From Ophiothrix spiculata (lineage: Eukaryota; Echinodermata; Ophiuroidea; Amphilepidida; Ophiotrichidae), in assembly GCA_000969725.1 (NCBI GenBank), contig JXSR01S042446.1: a stretch of DNA of 40,920 bases. The stretch is one strand, 5' to 3'. The notes below the pieces were generated by a model. That model did not search any database. It was not told the origin of the DNA and worked only from the letters and a program-made list of their open reading frames with translations. Of this stretch, positions 34,701-40,920 are shown in pieces; position 1 is the stretch's first letter; each line of letters starts with the position of its first letter. The position numbers and the translations under genes were made by a program.

Positions 34701-37700
34701 GTCTAGATGCCCCCTGGCAGCTGCACATAACAAAGGCGTTTCACCATCCTGTATAAGATGAATGTTATATGAAAATCATAATATTTCTTGAGATAATAGA
34801 TGTTCTAAATTCATCCTAAATACCAGATATGTCAATCTAAAAAAAACCCAAAACCATTTGATATAGGTTTAGTATAAGCGCATTCAAAGCTTAACTTATA
34901 TGTTACACAAATATGCTTTGATCAATTGCATTACCAATATTATTATTATCCACATTGTCATTAATCATCTTATTGAAGCAGGGATCAAGGACACAAATAT
35001 AAAGAAAATTATCAGAAATTTTGAACTTTGCTAGAATGTGTCAATAAATGCTTTCTCAATCAACTTTCAGTTAAAAAAAGGAAAAACTAAAGAAATGCTG
35101 TTAGAAACTGTTTATCCACAAAAAAATTAAAAAGGCCTGATATTTTGACTTTGGTAAAGTCTTAATCATATGGGTAACAAGCCAATGCATAAAAAAATTG
35201 CAAAAAATCAAAATATCAGGCCCAAAAAAAATAAGGCCAACCCATATTCATATTCAGCAGTTAAACCAAAAAACTTTAAAACATAAACAATACATTTTGC
35301 AAGTATAGAATATTAACCCCGATTTCTATATGACATAACAACTCATAAAAACCGACCTTGTTTTTGAGATCCACATTAGCACCCCCAATGGTGCATAATG
35401 TCCTCACGATAGCTGTGTACCCATGCCATGCTGTGATGTGTAATGGTGTCTCACCATCCTCATCCTGAAGGTCTAAGTTCACTCCCAGGCTGATCAGCAT
35501 CTGTGCTGCCTCTATCTGCCCATAGCGACCAGCGACATGGAGGGCAGTCTCACCAGTCTAAGGAAAAAAGGAAAAGAAATAATGTTTCTCCAGATATTGT
35601 GCAAAGAAAATAGGAAAAGTTAGTTAGTGCAGCGGTGCTTCCCTTGCTATGCACCGATGAGTCCCATGTTTGACTCCAGATCCTACGCTATATGTGAATT
35701 TGAATTTCAGTCCCTTCTAGCTACCTCAAGTTTTCCAAAAGGTACTCCATCATGTACTTTTTGTCCATCATAGTCTGCCCACCAAGAATATAGGCAGGTG
35801 GAACAAGGATAAACATCATGAGCTAAGTATTGCTCTGTTCTTTTCTGTTAATAAATACATTGCCACAATTGTGTAAAATGGTTGTGACAATCATTACGCA
35901 AAGAGTTACAAACCAGTTTGATCAACATAGAAAATCATGCGATTTATCAAAAAAAATATGTAGTGATCTAATGGCATGATCTCTAATTCATCTATTATAA
36001 TACTACATTTGGGATATAGGTTTGTGTCTCTCAATACTTTAGATCATATTAATATGAAATATTTTTCTTAAAATATCATTGTTCAAAATTTTGAAAAAAT
36101 GTGAAAAATCTTAAAACTTATATTACTGAATAGGATGAATATTATTGTGATTCATGATTATTACTGCAGCAACATTGGAATTCAAAACACGTCCTAAAAG
36201 CTATTATTTTCTAAGGAATAAAATAACACAATTAAACAAAATCATTTTGATTTCCATCATATGCAAAGCCCATCTAGCAGAGTCATTAACTGCACACTGA
36301 TGCTTATCCTACCTACTGCAATCTCTTAGAGGACTCACTTAAGATGACAAACTCCTTACTGATCTCAAGATTGAATTCTCCAGTACCATCCTATCCAAAT
36401 GTCACGTCACTCAGTGAATATTAATTTATGATGGCAGCGCATAACAGGTTAATAACCTGAAGAAAGATTTTATCTTGGAAACTTAAAAGATATTAAAGGT
36501 ACAGTAAATCCCGTTTCATTTTTACCTTCATATATAATTTATTATTATTTATTATTCCGTTTTGTTTTGAATCTGATAAATTCTATTAGATTTAAGTGCT
36601 AATTTTGATTCATCCAAGTTCATTAAATGTCAGAATAAATGAGAGTATGTCTTTTATTGAGTTGCAACGGTTCACTTCTTTATCATAACCAAGATACAAA
36701 TCCACTTATGGTGATGCCAAATAATTTAAACAAGTGATGGTACTAAAAGGGTCAAGGGGTCAACCTATGAGAACTCATCTATAAGGAAGGTTCTTGAGCT
36801 AAACTAACTTGCCTGAGCGACTTTAGTCCTAGTGGCATTGCCAAAACCTTTTCTATGGGACAGAGGGGTACACTTTACAGTACCCTGACACTAACAAGAA
36901 ACTTTTGAACCAAACAGCTGTCTAGCTGATGGCCCTTGTCTAGTAGCCCAGTATATGGCACCATCAAATTGTGTTCTTTTACTATGTATGTGGCAACTCT
37001 TACCCTGTTTTGCTGGTTCAATGGACAACTGTGATCCTTGAGGTATTCAATGATGGTTGTCTGGCCCTGCCTAGCTGCCCAGTATATAGCATTGTCACCA
37101 TGCTAAAGTTGGAAGAGAAAGTGAAAAAGGGATAACATAAAAAAGATATCACTCAATATATAGAATCAAGTTCTACCCTGAATATCATACATTAGAACTA
37201 CCATTTCTTAAATGACGAGGCCTGAAAATTTTACTCACATTTAAGTGAATTTTCATTTATTGCTTGTGTGAATTAGTTAAATATATTCATACAATTACAT
37301 CTTGAATCAATTTTGAAATTTGAACAAAAAATAAAAAATGGGTATTCTTTAAAACAATCTATCTTTCTGATATCAAAATCTTAAAAATGAAATTTGAAAA
37401 AGGGCAAGTTCGCTCCTTGGGTACTTGAAGTTTTTATGAAGAAGAGGTGGCAAATTTTTCTGAGAACTGCATATCAAATCAGGATCTGAAAGTGAGATAT
37501 TTCTTAAATCAGCCTGATTGACTGACACCTTAATGGTGCTGAATTCAATTATCAACACTGTTTTTAAAAAGCTTGTCTCCTTTTTAGATAAAGCTCATCA
37601 TAATCATTAACAAACTCAAGATAATTACTGACAGCATCTCAAATAAATGCACAGGGAATCACCAAGCACCAGCATGAATATGATTCTGTGTTTAGACTTG

Positions 37701-39420
37701 TCCTGTCGCATCAAATGTCATATAACCAAGACAAATACAGTGCTGTCTTTGTATTATATTACAAATACAGTGCAGTCTATGTATTATATTAAAGGGTAAG
37801 TGATGCGACATACTTTATCATCATTGTGTGTGACTGAAATTCAAACTTTGTGAACTTTGTAGATGCTTGGGGCGTTAGTTATGTCTCTTGTGATTTAAAT
37901 CATCTCAAAATGTCATGCATAAATCATAAAGCACATTTGTTCTTCTTTAGAACTGTGTGTACTTGTTGCATAAACATACACACATCCAGGATTTTAAAGA
38001 ATATTTGGATTTTTTTTCTGAGAAATGCAATATTTTATGCAAACATGAGCTTGAACTCAACATGAATTTAACAATTTTGCCTACCAGAAACTATAGACTT
38101 CAAACGGAAAACTTTTATAATATTCTTTCTTCTTTTTAAGCATGTGGGATACAAAAATAAGACCCTTGTAAAATGGTAATTCAGCTCTCATATACAAATC
38201 AAAACATGTGGTACTCACATATATATCAGAACCATGAATAAAGACGAGGGGCATACAAGCTTGATTCAATCTACAACCAGCATCCTTTATGCATAGCTAT
38301 GAAGTTATCTAATCAAACTAAAGATTGCTAGGATCTATAAACATCTAACATCAATGTCAGTGTGGAGGGAACATGACTTGTGAGAGGATACTAAAGTATA
38401 TCGATACATACCACATTTTAGGAATTGTATTTAAGAACTTAATTCTTTCACTCCGGAATAAAATTTTCACCATCTGTCCTATTTCGCCGGAAAGCAGCTC
38501 TGAGCGGCTCACAGAGAGCTAACTTTATGAAAGCATACAATAATTGTAGTGCCCCAGGGTTGTAATAAAAAGATTGCATTAGATAGTTCATTGTTTCAAC
38601 TGCTTGCTAGCGAATTTTCGACCAATTTGGGCTTGTAGTTTTTGTTTTAAAGCTATTTTTAAAAAATGCATCAAAGTAGAAATTCCGGCAAATCGCGCAC
38701 GCTTTTGCGAGCCGCTTTGTGAGCGGCTTACTGGAGTGAAAGAGTTAAATACCTTTTGAACTGTGAACAAGCATAATCAATCTATGTTAAGTGTTAGCTG
38801 TTACAGTAAAATTGTTATCAAAATGTACACAAATCAATTATTTTATAAATTGTATTTGTCCTCTCCAATATTTTAATGTTAGAAAAGGGAGCTCCAACCA
38901 AAAACTAAAACCTGAGCTCTTGCACCCCAGTTCACATATCTATCTTCTGTGAAAAATGCATCATGCTAAAAGATTATATTGTGTGTTCACTCTCCGGAAA
39001 GAATGATATTTGATGCAGCATCAAGAATATCTAAATGACTATAAGACTAGCAAAATACCTAATTTGGTATTAAAATGCTACAGAATCATTCATCACAAAT
39101 CAACAGCCATGCATCTATGGGTATGCGTATTTTTATCGCGCATTGATACATGCACACTCTGGTTTTGTTTTAAACTCCCTTCTTAAAACCCCTCTAATGT
39201 AATGATAGTGCACTTTGTACCCTCTTCAGAGTCATTAACACACTTGGTTTCAGTGCCATCTATGCTGTCCTTAATGAGGTCATATTTACACAGCACTCTT
39301 GTCCTCTTCCATTATTCATACCTTGTCTTTGATGTCCATGATAGCCCCTCTCGTCTGCAAATATTGCACAATGTCCATATGGCCGTAGCCAGCGGCCATG
39401 TGTAAAGCTGTCTCTCCATG
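21564..39420 (-). CDS. DAPK1: DAPK1-like gene, 5'-incomplete multi-exon CDS (ankyrin-ROC-COR-death domain)
   Basis: Spliced gene; exons are listed separately. Joining them gives about 1016 residues with one copy of the duplicated exon, or 1049 with both. Seen: ankyrin repeats, a GxxGxGKS P-loop, a V-A-T-H-A-D motif, COR-like sequence, a death domain and a C-terminus ending T-V-V-S-R. Known: this order is specific to long DAPK1; DAPK2 and DAPK3 lack ankyrin, ROC and death domains. DAPK1 is a calmodulin-regulated Ser/Thr kinase acting in apoptosis and autophagy at the cytoskeleton. The resemblance to vertebrate DAPK1 is near collinear, including ankyrin repeat count when one duplicate copy is used. 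The kinase and calmodulin-binding exons were not found and should lie right of 40920. All junctions used are GT-AG and keep frame. Orthology is strong; expression and catalytic competence cannot be judged here. Confidence 0.93.
23119..23381. mobile_element. 263-bp MITE in intron
   Basis: Left AGTCTATCTTCTAAATAAGC continuing TCCCTG, and right (reverse complement) AGTCAATCTTTGAAATAAGC continuing TCCCTG, are about 27-bp terminal inverted repeats. No coding capacity. Confidence 0.65.
23775..23965. repeat. Fold-back palindrome with about 55-bp arms
   Basis: Left arm 23775-23830 (TAGATTAATAAAT ... AAAATGAAACAAAATCAATG) pairs with right arm 23911-23965 with scattered mismatches. About 80 bp separate the arms. 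It seems to have landed inside an older element, because pieces resembling the 27657 element lie on either side. Confidence 0.65.
24138..24326 (-). CDS. DAPK1: DAPK1 exon j: ROC-COR junction
   Basis: A 189-bp exon of 63 codons, phase 0-0. It starts N-E-A-G-L-S-V-L-C-E, contains I-S-A-L-P-A-W-R-K, Q-I-N-P-L-A and R-E-I-M-R-Q-L-H, and ends Y-M-G-E. The L-P-x-W-R-K and Q-L-H-x-x-G-E strings match the start of the COR-like part of DAPK1. Acceptor ...cttcag, donor gtgagc. Confidence 0.9.
25469..25653. repeat. Long near-perfect palindrome (about 85-bp arms)
   Basis: Inner arms 25502-25555 and 25571-25624 (54 bases each) differ at only a few positions. Outer arms extend through GGGATCT and ACAAATATTTAATGAT to 25469 and 25653. 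The central loop is about 15 bases. Transcribed as part of the intron, it would form a long, nearly uninterrupted RNA hairpin. Confidence 0.85.
25987..26218 (-). mobile_element. tRNA-derived SINE
   Basis: On the minus strand the head reads CAGTGGTCGAGCAGTTAGAG. Its A box is TGGTCGAGCAG (26206-26216) and its B box GTTCGAGCC (26163-26171), both fitting the RNA polymerase III consensus. The anticodon-loop region resembles a Thr (TGT) tRNA, a weak inference. The body contains CTTGGGCAAGAAACTTTACT, a type of string common in invertebrate tRNA SINEs. The 3' tail is (ATTG)n at 25987-26012. It sits about 30 bp downstream of the exon i donor. Confidence 0.82.
26246..26505 (-). CDS. DAPK1: DAPK1 exon i: ROC domain end
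   Basis: A 260-bp exon, entering with two bases and leaving phase 0; 86 full codons. It contains I-A-L-V-A-T-H-A-D, the T-x-A-D guanine-specificity-type motif seen in DAPK1, then V-F-G-K-L-F-D-I, L-L-F-V-V-D-C and D-M-K-L-L-R-T-H-L, ending N-A-I-L-K. Acceptor ...ttccag, donor gtaaga. A SINE begins about 30 bp into the downstream intron. Confidence 0.9.
27657..27922. mobile_element. 266-bp MITE with 30-bp perfect ends and an internal perfect palindrome
   Basis: Ends CGTCATGTGAGTGCAAGAAA are perfect inverted repeats for about 30 bp (27657-27687 and 27892-27922). At the centre, 27767-27799 and 27803-27835 are perfectly complementary 33-base arms with a 3-base loop. A decayed relative lies in the next intron (23406-23454 and 23979-24017). 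No coding capacity. Confidence 0.8.
28464..29017 (+). repeat. 155-bp direct repeat flanking an assembly gap
   Basis: 28464-28619 and 28863-29017 both run from GGCAGCAAAAAATAAAGAAA to GATATCATCTGC and are very similar, nearly identical over the last 80 bases. The first copy stops exactly at the N run. Either a real duplication or a scaffold mis-join at a repeat. Confidence 0.8.
28620..28669. other. Assembly gap (50 N)
   Basis: Fifty N bases; the round length suggests a placeholder. The true missing length is unknown. Confidence 0.98.
29132..29178. repeat. Small hairpin CTAATCTTCCTCAG / CTGAGGAAGATTAG
   Basis: Perfect 14-base arms with a 15-base loop. The loop itself repeats GAAGATTAGTTGG. 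Confidence 0.6.
29455..29472. repeat. (AATC)n microsatellite next to exon h donor
   Basis: Four AATC units end about six bases from the GT of the exon h donor (minus strand GTGAGTTGATTGATTG). The unit is the same as the SINE tail at 25987-26012, so it may be the remnant of an old SINE tail. Confidence 0.6.
29478..29672 (-). CDS. DAPK1: DAPK1 exon h: ROC domain middle
   Basis: A 195-bp exon, entering with two bases to complete a Gly codon and leaving one. It reads A-G-D-F-C-I-M-E-F-G-G, the switch-II-like region, then N-L-V-L-F-N-L-D-D-T-F-E and Y-W-M-N-Y-L-K-S. It ends V-H-E-P-I before the split Gly codon. The pattern D-F-x-x-x-E-F-x-G followed by V-x-F-x-L-x-x-x-x-E matches the DAPK1 ROC domain. 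Acceptor ...catag, donor gtgagt. An (ATTG)n microsatellite starts about 6 bases into the following intron. Confidence 0.9.
30063..30460. mobile_element. Possible hAT-like non-autonomous element
   Basis: Left end CAGGGCTGGACATTAGCACC and right end (reverse complement) GAGGGTCGATACTAGCCAGT share AGGG-G-TAGC. The subterminal GTCGGGCGGGTAA pairs with TTATCTGCCCGAC (30091-30125). CAGGGCTxGACATTAGC-type ends are familiar from hAT elements. I could not fix an 8-bp target duplication. Confidence 0.45.
30567..30879 (-). CDS. DAPK1: DAPK1 exon g: ROC domain start with P-loop
   Basis: A 313-bp exon, entering in phase 0 and leaving one base (G) for the next codon. It begins D-K-M-R-E-L-Y-S-Q-Q. It holds R-V-K-V-F-G-H-Q-G-V-G-K-S-S, a canonical Walker A GxxGxGKS nucleotide-binding loop, then S-L-K-C-G-Y-L-R. 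A basic, serine-rich loop follows, where vertebrate DAPK1 also has a long serine- and arginine-rich loop. It ends N-A-N-I-P. Known: this region of DAPK1 is a ROC domain binding GTP and modulating kinase activity. Acceptor ...caacag, donor gtattt, a weaker donor than the others. Confidence 0.9.
31118..31294 (-). CDS. DAPK1: DAPK1 exon f: last ankyrin repeats 8-9 and linker to ROC
   Basis: A 177-bp exon of 59 codons, phase 0-0. It starts R-K-M-T-A-V-Q-M-A-S-K-N-G-H, continues through V-V-R-Y-L-C-L-S-G, then a divergent repeat D-G-L-T-A-A-Q-V-A, ending F-K-Q-L-Q-G. The R-Y-L-C-L string matches the equivalent DAPK1 repeat. Acceptor ...cttcag, donor gtgagt. Confidence 0.9.
31363..31660. mobile_element. 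Weak MITE candidate with AGGCCTGTA ends
   Basis: GTCAGGCCTGTAAACAGG on the left resembles, inverted, CCTTGACTACAGGCTTGG near 31640-31657. Short and imperfect; included only as a candidate. Confidence 0.3.
31701..32053. mobile_element. 353-bp MITE with about 44-bp terminal inverted repeats
   Basis: Both ends read CAAGGAATTTTTATAGGGGA inward, continuing ACnGnTnTTCTCCGCCAT. The frames found across it do not resemble any protein and cross the inverted ends. It lies in the intron between exons e2 and f. Confidence 0.82.
32400..32973. mobile_element. 574-bp TTAA-bounded MITE (piggyBac-type target)
   Basis: Ends read TTAAGGTGGCCTAGCAC from both sides, perfect over 17 bases, with TTAA as the probable target duplication. 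Inside, CTAAGTCGGTGACC-like strings occur twice about 190 bp apart (near 32678 and 32866). No transposase. Confidence 0.8.
32974..33443 (-). other. DAPK1 intron e2-f, remaining part
   Basis: AT-rich, nothing recognised. Confidence 0.4.
33456..33554 (-). CDS. DAPK1: DAPK1 exon e2: near-identical tandem duplicate of ankyrin repeat 7
   Basis: This copy encodes the same 33 residues as exon e1. I see one base difference inside the exon, a synonymous change in the Ser codon after K-D-G. It has its own acceptor (...ccttag) and donor (gtaaag), and is phase 0-0, so inclusion keeps frame. The duplicated block spans about 33444-33556 and 33595-33707. The 52-bp intron between the copies contains a run of 11 or so Gs on the minus strand. 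Options are an added tenth repeat, mutually exclusive splicing, or an assembly or haplotype artefact. Confidence 0.6.
33607..33705 (-). CDS. DAPK1: DAPK1 exon e1: ankyrin repeat 7 (first of tandem pair)
   Basis: A 99-bp exon of 33 codons, phase 0-0, starts L-G-E-T-P-I-H-T-A-S-K-D-G and ends V-D-I-T-N-K. Acceptor ...tttcaag, donor gtaaag. The polypyrimidine tract of the acceptor (alternating Ts and Gs before ttttcaag) is better than that of the second copy. It corresponds to the single repeat at this position in vertebrate DAPK1. An almost identical copy follows after only 52 bp. Confidence 0.88.
33706..34550 (-). other. DAPK1 intron d-e1
   Basis: No element or exon recognised. Two-sided reading found no further ankyrin coding sequence. 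Confidence 0.5.
34551..34748 (-). CDS. DAPK1: DAPK1 exon d: ankyrin repeats 5 and 6
   Basis: A 198-bp exon of 66 codons, phase 0-0, encodes two full 33-residue repeats. The first starts D-G-E-T-P-L-L-C-A-A-A-R-G-H, the second H-G-L-T-A-L-H-H-A-V-R-R, ending N-L-Q-D-K. The A-V-R-R string matches the equivalent DAPK1 repeat. Acceptor ...atacag, donor gtaatt. Confidence 0.92.
34749..35356 (-). other. DAPK1 intron c-d with a small hairpin
   Basis: Arms GGCCTGATATTTTGA (35134-35148) and its complement TCAAAATATCAGGCC (35208-35222) form a perfect 15-base hairpin with a 59-base loop. The rest is unassigned. Confidence 0.6.
35357..35557 (-). CDS. DAPK1: DAPK1 exon c: ankyrin repeats 3 and 4
   Basis: A 201-bp exon of 67 codons, phase 0-0. 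The first repeat starts T-G-E-T-A-L-H-V-A-G-R-Y-G. The second starts D-G-E-T-P-L-H-I-T-A-W-H-G-Y and ends D-L-K-N-K. The second repeat is 34 residues because of an extra glycine in I-G-G-A-N-V-D. The A-W-H-G-Y string is also characteristic of DAPK1. Acceptor ...ccttag, donor gtcggt. Confidence 0.92.
35558..36882 (-). other. DAPK1 intron b-c, part
   Basis: AT-rich, no exon or element recognised. The decayed exon copy lies at its right end. Confidence 0.45.
36883..36966 (-). pseudogene. Decayed tandem copy of ankyrin exon b
   Basis: On the minus strand the right-hand part reads D-G-A-I-Y-W-A-T-R-Q-G, closely matching I-Y-W-A-A-R-Q-G of exon b. The rest has drifted and only short blocks can be aligned. 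There is no AG acceptor at the expected position, and the reading after G becomes P-S-A-R-Q-L-F with no ankyrin character. I infer an old exon duplication that lost function. It could instead be an unsampled alternative exon, but the missing acceptor argues against that. Confidence 0.5.
37004..37102 (-). CDS. DAPK1: DAPK1 exon b: ankyrin repeat 2
   Basis: A 99-bp exon of 33 codons, phase 0-0, reads H-G-D-N-A-I-Y-W-A-A-R-Q-G and ends L-N-Q-Q-N-R. The unusual I/V-Y-W-A-A-R core in place of T-P-L-H-x-A-A is a hallmark of this repeat in DAPK1. Acceptor ...ctttag, donor gtaaga. A decayed copy of this exon lies about 40 bp downstream at 36883-36966. Confidence 0.9.
37103..39321 (-). other. DAPK1 intron a-b
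   Basis: Contains a tandem duplicate of about 32 bp at 37731-37793 (units of ACAAATACAGTGC-GTCT type) and the MITE at 38439-38748. Otherwise unassigned. Confidence 0.5.
38439..38748. mobile_element. 310-bp TTAA-bounded MITE
   Basis: Left end TTAATTCTTTCACTCCGG and right end (reverse complement) TTAACTCTTTCACTCCAG. The GC content of the subterminal parts (GCCGCTTTGTGAGCGGC palindrome) differs from the surrounding AT-rich intron. TTAA followed by a CTCTTTCACTCC-like end suits a piggyBac-type element. Confidence 0.65.
39322..39420 (-). CDS. DAPK1: DAPK1 exon a: ankyrin repeat 1 in window
   Basis: A 99-bp exon of 33 codons, phase 0 at both ends, begins H-G-E-T-A-L-H-M-A-A and ends M-D-I-K-D-K. 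It is one complete ankyrin repeat with the G-x-T-x-L-H and A-A-x-x-G-H signatures. The acceptor reads ...ttgtag and the donor gtatga on the minus strand. It aligns to the repeat that precedes the I-Y-W-A-A-R repeat in vertebrate DAPK1. This is the most 5' exon I can recognise; nothing exon-like is visible from 39421 to 40920. Confidence 0.88.
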
Positions 39421-40690
39421 CTACAAGGAAAAAGAAAACAAGAAAAATAAATATATTTGGTACCAGCTCAGTTGAAGTTTGATTTCAATGCTCAATCAAT
39501 TAAAGATAACCTTAAGAGGCTGAAAAAACGTCAAAGGTAATCGCCTTATATAGATCCAGATTTCCAGATCCATACATAAAACTGTCCTCACTTACTTTAA
39601 GGAAATGAAGAAAGCAACAATAACATCTGCATAGGTCGGCGTGGAATTCCAAGGTTTGGATCGAGGAGGGTGTAGTGATGGGAGAAGGTGATGCAAAAAA
39701 AACAGATAGATCCTAGAATCACAGCAGCATAGTGGTAGGGGAGGTAATAGCTGTTGTTTCAATAATTGGAAAATTTTGTTATTCTTAGATTTCTTAAATT
39801 CTTATAAACAATTACTAGACTTCATCCTTACACATCTATGACATCTACCGATGTACCAACAAACCATGGTCATAAAATAATATTGGATCATTATTTAAAC
39901 CATTTGACTTTTGTACTTCTTCAGTCTTCACAACAATATTCCAATAGTAAGAGAGATGAGAACACATTTATATACACTTGCCTAACTTATTTACACATTT
40001 TATTTTCCATTAAAACCTTGTGAAAGGCCTTTTGACATGCAGCCATTTAAGTTAGTGTAGGTCAATGCTCTGAGTATGCTCCAATAGTTGCAATAAAGCC
40101 TGGATTCCTATTCTATCTCTGACACTTATATATATATAAACCTAACTGAATTGACTAATGTTTGTTGTAAAGAAAATACAACTGTGGAAACAATGTGGCA
40201 CCAGCAAAAGATACTGAATTGTTCTTTCAGTCATAGAGGCCTTACTTATTTCCACCCTAAACCAACATGCATCTTATATATACAGGGTGTCCCAATAAAA
40301 ACCACAACAAACTTTGAAGAGAAGCATCCCTCGAACTCATTTCATAACATAAGGATCCAATTTAATGAAGATTTGCTGATATTAAGATGGTCGATGCTTC
40401 TGGTTGAGTCAACCTATTGCATCCCCTTGATGGGCCAGATGAATCACTAACTTACACGTGTTCTTAAACTTCTTTGTCTTCCATATTTTCCTTGGTTTCT
40501 GTTAAAGACTTTGTGAATTACAGTATTATTGGTTGACATTTTTCATTATGATACTTTTTTTCCCTGCCTCTTTTGGTAGAAATTGTATCCTAAACTACCA
40601 AACTACTAGGTGCAGGATAGGTAAGCTTTGTTTGGATTGATCGTGTTATAGTTGGTTGCAGAATACCATTATATTATCTTCATTCCAAGT
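39421..40690 (-). other. Intron upstream of exon a
   Basis: No DAPK1 exon is recognised. CAGGGTGTCCCAATAAAAAC at about 40284-40303 resembles the ends of some animal transposons, but I see no partner end. Confidence 0.4.
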
Positions 40691-40707
40691 TCTACATTAA
40701 TGAAGAG

Positions 40708-40920
40708 TTTGTTTCCAAAAGGGCCGAAATCCACTTTTGGTCAAAATTGAGTTATTGGTGCCATAGTGTAGTTCTATAGTAGTAGTTTAATGGAACCAAG
40801 CCAAAAAGTTGCTTTCATAGAGTTTACCAGTACACAAAAATCTGAGTTTGTTTCCAAAAGGGCCTAAATCCACTACAGTTTGTTTCCAAAAGGGCCTAAA
40901 TCCATTTAGGGTGTAAACAA
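40708..40920 (+). repeat. Tandem motif GTTTGTTTCCAAAAGGGCC, continuing past the window
   Basis: AGTTTGTTTCCAAAAGGGCC followed by nAAATCCA occurs at about 40708, 40847 and 40876. The spacing is 139 then about 29 bases. The array or element runs off the right edge. Confidence 0.65.

Noticed and set aside
40284-40450. Transposon end CAGGGTGTCCCAATAAAA with a 99-codon frame
   Set aside because: No partner inverted repeat found in the window and the frame resembles no transposase.

Overview
The window is animal nuclear DNA. It is AT-rich, has spliced exons separated by kilobase introns, and is crowded with short non-autonomous transposons. The only protein-coding gene I can support is on the minus strand. 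It is the 3' two thirds of a long-form death-associated protein kinase (DAPK1 type), running from about 39420 down to a TAG stop at 21564. Ten confident exons encode, in order, nine ankyrin-type repeats, a ROC GTPase-like domain, a COR-like region, a death domain and a C-terminus ending in T-V-V-S-R. An eleventh exon-like block is a near-perfect tandem copy of one ankyrin exon. The kinase and calmodulin-binding exons must lie beyond the right edge. The host is probably a marine invertebrate deuterostome, perhaps an echinoderm. That rests on general character (DAPK1 closeness, the mobile element mix) and not on a diagnostic sequence.

Layout: 1-1005 is unassigned. A non-coding segment of about 4.4-4.9 kb is present twice in direct orientation (1006-5405 and 6822-11710). 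Copy B carries a 5'-truncated LINE insertion that copy A lacks. Both copies end in a 26-bp satellite that switches orientation. Between them lies a composite fold-back element (5406-6140). From 11711 to about 21560 there is no gene, but there are several terminal-inverted-repeat elements, two with TA and two with TTAA at their ends, and poly-G runs. From 21564 to the right edge is the DAPK1-like gene. Its introns hold fold-back elements, a tRNA-derived SINE, hAT-like and TTAA-flanked elements, a 50-N assembly gap, and a tandem repeat that runs off the right end.

The most interesting points are the duplicated ankyrin exon with a 52-bp intervening intron, a decayed second ankyrin exon copy next to exon b, and the number and variety of hairpin-forming repeats inside one gene. 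I see no prokaryotic-type defence system, CRISPR array, rRNA or functional tRNA gene. No transposase reading frame is intact.
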